64,000 bases of DNA from the NCBI RefSeq assembly GCF_007748035.1, contig NZ_CP036278.1:4278001-4342000 (forward strand), read 5' to 3'. The notes beneath the pieces were generated by a model. The model had not been told where the DNA came from. It searched no databases and worked only from the letters and a program-made list of their open reading frames with translations. The position numbers and the translations under genes were made by a program. Source of the DNA: Aeoliella mucimassa (GTDB lineage: Bacteria > Planctomycetota > Planctomycetia > Pirellulales > Lacipirellulaceae). Positions 60,578 through 64,000 of the stretch are shown piece by piece (positions within the stretch are counted from its first letter, which is position 1; the number at the start of each line of letters is the position of its first letter).

Positions 60578-62362
60578 ATGCCACTCTGGATCAGGCGGCT
60601 GCTGATCGGCCTTGCAGCGTTGGGTTTGCTACTGGCGGTATTCGTTAGTTGGTTTGCCTGGAAGACGCTCGGCCCTCACACCGCGCCGATCGTGTCGCCG
60701 ACCACCACGGTGGTTACGTCGCCGCTAGCCGAGGATGGGCTGCCCGACTATTCGCAGTATCTCCTGCTACAAAGTGCGGAGGGAGTCACACCAGAGAACA
60801 ACGCTGCGATTCCGCTGTTGCAGGCGACCTGGTGGGCCGATTTCGATTCCGCTCAGCAAACTCTGGTTTGTCAGCAACTCGGCATCGAACCGCCGTCGCA
60901 TCGGGGGCTTGAACAGCCGATGCTCCGAGCTCGGCTGATCGAGCAAATCGCCAGCTGGCGGCTTAAACATCTGTCTGAAAAGCCAGAATACGAGGGCTCG
61001 GACGCCCTCCACTTTGAGACCGACTTAGAGCACTGGTGCCGCGACCATTTAGTGCCCGCGATGTTCTCAACTCCCTGGACCAAAGAAGACGCCGAGCCAC
61101 TCGCTCGCTGGCTCGAAGACTATCAGTCGTGCTTTACGTTGCTCGAACAAGCGGCCGCCCGCGATCAGTACTTCATGCCGTGCCCTGACCTGTTGGGGAA
61201 TCAGCCAGTACGCTTGCTGGAAGTCACCACTCCTGATTTGAAGATATACCGCGTCGCTCGACAATGTTTGTCGCTCCGGGCGCAGCTTCGCATTGGCTCC
61301 GGCGATCTCGAAGGAGCCTGGCGCGACAGCCAAACCCTCTATCGACTGGCGGCCTTGGACCTGACGCCGTCGATCATGCACTGGCTGGTTGCGATCAGCA
61401 GCGAATCGATGGCGAACGACATCGTGCGGCGAATCCTCGATGCTCCCGCCCTGTCGCCAGCTTTGGCAGCCGAAATCGCCGAGTTTTATGCTTCGCGATC
61501 AACCAACTCGAAACTACGGGCAGCAACCGACGGATTCTCGCGTCTGGAACTGGTGACCGAGGTTATGAGCCATGCTCGCTCGCGAGATTCTGAGCAGGTT
61601 GATCCTCAGGGATCCGATGACGATTTCAAGGCATTGGTGGAAAACGCGAACATGAGCCATCTGGCAATCGATTGGAACATCGTGCTGCAGACCGCGAATG
61701 CCGAAATCGACGAACTGGTAGCGTTGTTCGATCAGAAAGAGCCAGGAGAGTTGCCTGCTGCGGTAGACGCGTGGCTCGGCAACATCGCCTCAGAAACGCG
61801 AGACATGGTGCTTCCACCGAAGTCGATCTCGATCCAATTCGACAAGCAAAGCCGCAGCGAGCATCTGGGCTACTTGCTGTGCGAGATGTATTTCTCTGGT
61901 TATTCGTCGCTGGTCTCTTCCGACCTACGCAACACGTGCGAGCGAACCCTGGTCGAGACTGCCGTGGCGGTCAAACGCTACGAATTGAGCAAGGGAACCT
62001 TGCCGCCCGACCTCGATGCCTTGGTGCCGGGTTACTTGCCGAGTGCTCCGGTCGATCCGTTCGGCCAAGCGATGGTTTATCGGGTAACGGACGATGGCTT
62101 CCTGCTGTATTCCAAAGGAGAAGATCGAGTCGATCAGCAGGGATCGAACTCGGTGTACAAGCTATATCAAGGCAGGCCAATGCCTGAGACCGATTGGGAC
62201 CCTCAAGCGGACCTCGCGCAACTTGGGCCGCCAGCGGTCGATATGGCCGAGAAGTTTGGCGTCCTCAAAACGCCCGGCCAGTTACAGAGCCACTGCGATG
62301 ACCTTCCGCTGCGGTTTCCCATTTATCCACGTGAGTTGCCGGAGTTCACTCCGCCCGACTAA
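60578..62362 (+). CDS. Membrane-anchored protein with a pseudopilin-G-like C-terminal module
   Basis: 594 residues. An N-terminal hydrophobic helix (IGLAALGLLLAVFVSWFAW) anchors a long helical periplasmic region of unknown family. Near 470-530 the sequence KGTLPPDLDALVPGYLPSAPVDPFG ... FLLYSKGED resembles the C-terminal part of GspG-like pseudopilins. It lies 12 bases after the NUDIX gene. No enzymatic motif. The protein may be lineage-specific; function unknown. Confidence 0.68.
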   Translation: MPLWIRRLLIGLAALGLLLAVFVSWFAWKTLGPHTAPIVSPTTTVVTSPLAEDGLPDYSQYLLLQSAEGVTPENNAAIPLLQATWWADFDSAQQTLVCQQLGIEPPSHRGLEQPMLRARLIEQIASWRLKHLSEKPEYEGSDALHFETDLEHWCRDHLVPAMFSTPWTKEDAEPLARWLEDYQSCFTLLEQAAARDQYFMPCPDLLGNQPVRLLEVTTPDLKIYRVARQCLSLRAQLRIGSGDLEGAWRDSQTLYRLAALDLTPSIMHWLVAISSESMANDIVRRILDAPALSPALAAEIAEFYASRSTNSKLRAATDGFSRLELVTEVMSHARSRDSEQVDPQGSDDDFKALVENANMSHLAIDWNIVLQTANAEIDELVALFDQKEPGELPAAVDAWLGNIASETRDMVLPPKSISIQFDKQSRSEHLGYLLCEMYFSGYSSLVSSDLRNTCERTLVETAVAVKRYELSKGTLPPDLDALVPGYLPSAPVDPFGQAMVYRVTDDGFLLYSKGEDRVDQQGSNSVYKLYQGRPMPETDWDPQADLAQLGPPAVDMAEKFGVLKTPGQLQSHCDDLPLRFPIYPRELPEFTPPD

Positions 62363-62375
62363 CAACGCAGTAGAG

Positions 62376-62855
62376 CTATTCGCTGGAGTCCGCAGCCGGT
62401 GAGTCCTCGCCGCGCAAGGTTTTGAGTAGCGACTGCACTTCGTAGTTCTCTTTCCACGGATAATACGAGCCGATCGGTTTGACCGCGTCGAACTCTTCGG
62501 GTTTCTGGTGGGCGATCGCTTGCGGGTCGGCGGCGAAATCCACATACACTCGCTCGGCAATCTGGTCGCGATCCTCCGGCCAGCGATAGCCGCTACCAAT
62601 GACCTTAGGCGGCGGCACCGCGGCCAGGTCGTCCCAACTTTGCGGCCACTGCCCGTCGTGCTGCTTGACGTAACTGTGAATCAGGTCGACCGTGAGCATG
62701 GTCGCGTTCAACGTTTTCGTGGCGTCGCGGGCGGTGGTTACGCCTTGGTAGATGGCCACCCCGCCGATCAGCAGCACGGCCACGATCACTCCGTAGCCAG
62801 CGCGGATAAACCACTTTAGTTGCGAGCTAGGAGAAACTTCGGAATCGCGAGTCAT
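62376..62855 (-). CDS. Small membrane-anchored protein of unknown function
   Basis: 159 residues with one N-terminal hydrophobic helix (AGYGVIVAVLLIGGVAIYQG), then a soluble part that has GQWPQSWDDLAAVPP, recalling pseudopilin-like G.xP.s..dL motifs. Acidic C-terminus. It is convergent with the preceding gene, 13 bases between stops. Function unknown. Confidence 0.65.
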   Translation of the reverse strand: MTRDSEVSPSSQLKWFIRAGYGVIVAVLLIGGVAIYQGVTTARDATKTLNATMLTVDLIHSYVKQHDGQWPQSWDDLAAVPPPKVIGSGYRWPEDRDQIAERVYVDFAADPQAIAHQKPEEFDAVKPIGSYYPWKENYEVQSLLKTLRGEDSPAADSSE

Positions 62856-63182
62856 CGTGGTTCACCGGGGGTCGAAGGAAGTTCCTGCATTTTAGTCGGA
62901 CACAATAGCCAGCTATAGGGTTGCTGACGGAGGTCGGTGAGAAGTCGCATACAGGCCAAAACGCCTAAGAGCCGGGTTTCAGCGATATTTCGCCGCTAGC
63001 ACTGCAAAAGATAGGTAAGCTGCAAAGGATAATATCGTCCTGCCAGAAGTTCCGCAGGTCGCCCAGGTGCAAGGTCGATACTCACCTCAGGCGACACTAG
63101 CCAGCAGCCTTGCGCGCTGGCGATCGTCGCTGCCTATACCCCGCACACTTCATGCTCCAACCCCTTGGGGGACGAGGAAATC
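62856..63182. other. Intergenic region
   Basis: Divergent gap between the small membrane protein and the secreted protein at 63183. An AAGGATAATATC stretch near 63025-63036 is a possible -10 area without a convincing -35. I see no RNA gene or other frame. Confidence 0.35.
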
Positions 63183-63785
63183 ATGCACGGCACGACCCTT
63201 CGCCTATCTGCAAATCTACTGGCCACCTGCCTGATGGTCAGCACTGCCCAAGCGTTCTGGGGTACTCAAAGCACCGAGTGCTGTGGTCCCTGTCAGCCGC
63301 AGTCGCCTGCGTCCGATGTGTGTGCCTACCTGAAAGCGGGTTACGATACCAACTCGATGTGGCCCTACCCGTATGTCTGCCCCGACCGCGTTCGGGCGCA
63401 CGCCCCGTTCGAGGTGATGGTTCAAAACGGCTGGCGTCGTCAGAACCTGTTGGGTGCTCATTACTTCGATCGTGAAACCGGCAAACTGACCCGCGCTGGC
63501 GAGTTGAAGATCGAATGGATCTTGACCCAAACACCCCCGAGCCGCCGCCAGGTGTTCGTGGAGCGCTCGATGGATACCAGCGTCACCCAAGAACGTATGA
63601 CTCAGGTCGAAACGTTTGCGAACAACATTCAAACCAACGGCGAGCAAATCGCGGTGATAGATACCCACATCCGCAGTGCCAGCCGGCCGGCCAGCATGGT
63701 CGATGCCGAACGTAATTCGTTTATCGAAAGCCGCCCACCAGCGGTACTGCCGGCCGGCACCACCAGCACCACGACTGCAAACTAA
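63183..63785 (+). CDS. Secreted protein of unknown family
   Basis: 200 residues from ATG 63183, preceded by GAGG. A signal peptide (LRLSANLLATCLMVSTAQA) is followed by a Cys-rich start (STECCGPCQP). A central WP-rich and charged region is followed by a helical segment (SMDTSVTQERMTQVETFANNIQ) and a Ser/Thr/Ala tail. The pattern is reminiscent of planctomycete envelope proteins but no family could be named. It is followed by another short-spaced secreted gene. Confidence 0.72.
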   Translation: MHGTTLRLSANLLATCLMVSTAQAFWGTQSTECCGPCQPQSPASDVCAYLKAGYDTNSMWPYPYVCPDRVRAHAPFEVMVQNGWRRQNLLGAHYFDRETGKLTRAGELKIEWILTQTPPSRRQVFVERSMDTSVTQERMTQVETFANNIQTNGEQIAVIDTHIRSASRPASMVDAERNSFIESRPPAVLPAGTTSTTTAN

Positions 63786-63869
63786 GACACACACGCGATC
63801 GGCCAGGATGGCCATCGCGCTTGCTACCATACGCGACTGCGAACGCACAGATTCCAGGGAGGCAATGCC

Positions 63870-64000
63870 GTGCGGAAGGTAATACTGACATCCAGCTTGT
63901 TGGCGGCGATCACTTGCCCTGCTTGGGGTGGCATGCCCGTGCTGCATAGCTCCAGCACCGAGCAACCTGCAACAGCGGTGCAGCCGAAAGAGAAGACCCA
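63870..64000 (+). CDS. Secreted protein, start only (runs off the right edge)
   Basis: GTG at 63870 follows GGGAGG with eight bases between. The frame remains open to the window end (43 codons). The N-terminus (VILTSSLLAAITCPAWG) is a signal peptide followed by a Ser/Thr-rich stretch. It lies 84 bases after the upstream secreted gene, likely the same transcript. No family can be assigned from so short a piece. Confidence 0.65.
   Translation, partial: MRKVILTSSLLAAITCPAWGGMPVLHSSSTEQPATAVQPKEKT

Noticed and set aside
1-64000. tRNA, rRNA and CRISPR arrays
   Set aside because: No cloverleaf with a TTCGANTC-type arm, no conserved rRNA stretch and no regularly spaced repeat with unique spacers was seen. 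A GGGGCTCGAATCC stretch near 18263 is a terminator.

Overview
The window looks like a piece of a Planctomycetota chromosome, most likely order Pirellulales. The evidence is a GC-rich coding style, a BBP7-type outer-membrane beta-barrel gene, an extracellular S8 protease whose N-terminus carries the planctomycete LERLEDRIVMSA motif and which ends in dockerin-like repeats, PEP-CTERM proteins, a DUF1559-like pseudopilin, a PQQ-type propeller protein starting WPQFRGPDGQG, and SMC-like proteins with DUF4332 domains. The genus cannot be fixed from sequence reading alone. No rRNA, tRNA, CRISPR array or phage block was seen.

Layout. 1-898: the start of a secreted beta-propeller gene. 1037-1545: copy A of a ~0.5 kb palindrome-rich repeat. 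1779-6512: a YhaO/YhaN (SbcD/SbcC-like) pair in which the ATPase looks intact but the nuclease has lost most metal ligands. 6548-9393: the minus-strand operon hflX - SDR oxidoreductase - RluA-type pseudouridine synthase. 9758-11125: BBP7 porin-like gene. 11431-12940: a complete ISKra4-family element with an 11-bp inverted repeat and a 9-bp target duplication; its transposase is split by a frameshift at an A7 run. 13183-18207: a 1674-residue subtilisin-like surface protein with a structured leader and a strong terminator. 18330-21041: a TAXI-type binding protein with a cytoplasmic tail, then a Ser/Thr kinase. 21309-22420: copy B of the repeat, split by an IS200-like element. 22765-29644: POT transporter, Gfo/Idh/MocA oxidoreductase, receiver-only response regulator, Ogt-type repair protein, and a degenerate YhaN-like protein with two DUF4332 domains.

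30089-39692: a five-gene plus-strand cluster of circularly permuted ATP-grasp, alpha-E, transglutaminase-DUF2126, ATP-grasp/alpha-E fusion and transglutaminase. This is a widespread but functionally unsolved peptide-ligase-like system. 39725-46071: alanine/cation symporter, XRE regulator with an NTF2-like domain, acyltransferase, lectin-like PEP-CTERM protein, YifB/ComM ATPase. 46340-50693: zinc-ribbon/TerB protein, ICMT-like membrane protein, an AT-rich unknown gene lying between two copies of a duplicated marC 3' end, marC, and an outer-membrane channel-like protein. 51146-57406: pseudopilin, dockerin/PEP-CTERM protein, di-haem cytochrome c peroxidase, zinc-ribbon protein, anchored unknown, esterase. 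57420-57910: repeat copy C. 57963-64000: mostly lineage-specific unknowns, a NUDIX protein and the start of another secreted protein at the right edge.

The points most worth pursuing are the three-copy structured repeat (one copy interrupted by IS200, which reveals its empty site), the two degenerate members of the YhaO/YhaN families, the ATP-grasp/alpha-E/transglutaminase cluster with one apparently inactive ATP-grasp, and the duplicated marC 3' hairpin, whose two copies differ by a compensatory base-pair change. All functional statements are from reading the sequence and family knowledge; no searches were run.
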